Below are positions 6,252 through 7,315 of a DNA stretch of 7,315 nt, one piece after another (the first letter of the stretch is position 1; every line of letters begins with the position of its first letter). A model generated the notes under the pieces. That model was not told the origin of the DNA. It saw nothing but the letters and a program-made list of their open reading frames with translations, and did no database searches. Made by a program: the position numbers and the translations under genes. The DNA is from Armatimonadota bacterium (GTDB lineage Bacteria; Sysuimicrobiota; Sysuimicrobiia; Sysuimicrobiales; Humicultoraceae), in contig JACQHU010000141.1 of assembly GCA_016198805.1 (NCBI GenBank), forward strand, positions 1 to 7,315, read 5' to 3'.

Positions 6252-7202
6252 TTACCCGCCATCAGGCGCGGCCACCCGGTAGTGGAGCACGCCGCCGCGC
6301 CGGTCGATGGTGATGCGCCCTTCCTCCTCCAGCAGGTCCAGGTGGCCCATGACCTCCGAGAGGCCGAGAAACAGGGTCCGCAGGTCCAGGCCGGGGAACC
6401 ATTCGGCCGCGAGATCACGCAGCGTCCAGTCCCGCCCGGCGAGCATGCGGGCCAGGCGCTCCTTGCGGTCGTGGTGATGGCGCAGGATCTCGGCGATGCG
6501 TGCCGCGGGGGCTGTGATCGGTTCGCCGTGGCCCGGGTAAGCGACCTCCGGCTCGAGCGCGGCGACCCGGTGGAGGGACCGGAGGTAGGCGGGCAGGGTG
6601 TGCAGCCGCCGCCCCTCAAGGTCGAACTCGATGACGGGGTTGGGACTGATCTCCTCGAGGAGCAGGTCACCCGCGATGAGCGTCTTCCCGTCCCACAGGC
6701 AGATGTGCCCCTGGGCATGGCCCGGGGTGTGCAGGACTTCCAGGCTGCCGTCCTCCAGGGGGAGCCGGTCGCCGTCGGCCACCAGGTGCGTCGGGGCGAT
6801 GCGGTCGAGGTGCCCGCGGAAGCTCCGCCAGACGTTGAACAGGGCATCGGCGACCTCCGAGGGAAACCCGGCTTCTGTAATCAGGGTCCGCGCCGGCTCC
6901 ACGAACGAGCGGTCCCCGACCAGTTTGGGCACTTCATCGGCGTGCGCGTACACCCGGGCACCGCTGGCCGCCGCGACCGCCGCGGCCAGGCCGAAGTGGT
7001 CGGTGTGCCCATGGGTGATGACCAGGCGTTCGATGGCCTCGAACTTGCAGCTCGCCCGCCGGAGGCCTTCCTCCAGCGCCGCCCGCGCCTCGTCGGTCTT
7101 GGGGCCGCAGTCCACCAGCGTCACCGGCGGACCCGGCAGCAGATACGCGTTGACCGGACCGACCGGGTACGGCGTGGGAAGCAACAGGGGGATGATGCGC
7201 AT
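6252..7202 (-). CDS. Metallo-beta-lactamase-fold hydrolase with C-terminal helical/winged-helix region
   Basis: This is a predicted soluble dinuclear metal hydrolase of 316 residues. Metal ligands are visible: THGHTDHFG (63-71, the HxHxDH motif), TPGHAQGH (159-166, third histidine), AGD (177-179, bridging Asp) and YPGHGEP (222-228, last histidine). DCG (31-33) is the usual strand-end motif. Residues about 240-310 form a helical region ending in LGLSEVMGHLDLLEEEGRI, which resembles the winged-helix tail of LACTB2/glyoxalase II-like family members. The ATG at 7202 gives the expected N-terminus (MRIIPLLLPTPYPVGPVNAY); its ribosome binding site is weak. It is first in the leftward unit, 52 nt before the ATP-grasp gene. 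Substrates in this subfamily range from thioesters to RNA and lactones. Given its neighbours, an amide, thioester or lactone linked to their product is possible but unproven. Confidence 0.92.
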   Translation of the reverse strand: MRIIPLLLPTPYPVGPVNAYLLPGPPVTLVDCGPKTDEARAALEEGLRRASCKFEAIERLVITHGHTDHFGLAAAVAAASGARVYAHADEVPKLVGDRSFVEPARTLITEAGFPSEVADALFNVWRSFRGHLDRIAPTHLVADGDRLPLEDGSLEVLHTPGHAQGHICLWDGKTLIAGDLLLEEISPNPVIEFDLEGRRLHTLPAYLRSLHRVAALEPEVAYPGHGEPITAPAARIAEILRHHHDRKERLARMLAGRDWTLRDLAAEWFPGLDLRTLFLGLSEVMGHLDLLEEEGRITIDRRGGVLHYRVAAPDGG

Positions 7203-7245
7203 GAAAGCGGCTCGACGATCTCCGAGGGGGAGTTCGGGTGGCTCG

Positions 7246-7275
7246 TTGCAATTCCTGCGTTTTTGCCCCTATACT
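7246..7275 (+). promoter_or_regulatory. Forward sigma70-type promoter leading out of the window
   Basis: TTGCAA (7246-7251), an 18-nt spacer and TATACT (7270-7275) resemble a housekeeping promoter; the -10 is one base from consensus. It reads rightward, divergent from the hydrolase gene, so its target gene lies beyond 7315. The 113 nt upstream of the hydrolase (7203-7315) are otherwise empty, and I could not identify a convincing leftward promoter there. Confidence 0.5.
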
Positions 7276-7315
7276 TACTCTACTTCGAACGTCCGGGCCA
7301 GGGCGGTCCGGGTAA

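Noticed and set aside
5063..6313. 416-residue open frame on the plus strand
   Set aside because: It is antisense to the ATP-grasp gene, which has clear family motifs. The plus-strand frame has none.
6200..6847. 216-residue N-terminal extension of the ATP-grasp protein
   Set aside because: It overlaps the well-supported hydrolase gene in another frame, and its low-complexity Ser/Arg/Thr composition is that of a shadow.
1..7315. CRISPR arrays, tRNA/rRNA genes, transposases or insertion-sequence ends
   Set aside because: I found no spaced direct repeats, cloverleaf-like tRNA sequence, rRNA motifs, transposase motifs or terminal inverted repeats on either strand.

Overview
The window is very GC-rich bacterial chromosome (strong G/C at third codon positions, long antisense shadow frames) with tightly packed genes. 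It carries a T-box riboswitch in front of proC and sigma70-like promoters. T-boxes are known from Bacillota, Actinomycetota, Chloroflexota, Deinococcota and some poorly cultured high-GC lineages such as Armatimonadota/CSP1-3-type bacteria. The last group would fit, but the sequence alone does not settle the phylum.

Layout. 2-619 (+) is the 3' end of a larger gene whose product ends in a Pro/Glu/Gly/Ala-rich linker, a basic patch and a compact conserved tail. Convergent to it, 639-1445 (-) is proC, pyrroline-5-carboxylate reductase. About 300 nt of proC leader (1446-1746) hold a hand-recognisable T-box with a proline specifier, the canonical T-box sequence and an intrinsic terminator, driven by a promoter at 1754-1782. 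A divergent unit follows: a short unrecognised gene with a strong ribosome binding site at 1940 that appears frameshifted, then a PrsW-family membrane protease (2300-3043, +).

The right half reads leftward. A metallo-beta-lactamase-fold hydrolase (6252-7202), a circularly permuted ATP-grasp protein (4847-6199) and a YbdK/GCS2-type carboxylate-amine ligase (3720-4841) form a compact unit with a 52-nt gap and nearly touching genes. Abutting the ligase stop is the decayed 3' remnant of a CPA2 cation/proton antiporter with an RCK_C (TrkA-C) domain (3045-3722). It has lost its 5' part and carries an in-frame TGA and a frameshift. A good forward promoter at 7246-7275 points out of the right edge.

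How the genes may work together. proC is probably controlled by the charging state of tRNA-Pro, closing a feedback loop on proline supply. The ATP-grasp and YbdK-like enzymes are two different ATP-dependent amide-forming folds that are translated together. With the hydrolase they are the best candidate here for an uncharacterised pathway, possibly making a gamma-glutamyl or other small peptide-like metabolite. The chemistry is inference; the families and the arrangement are read from the sequence.
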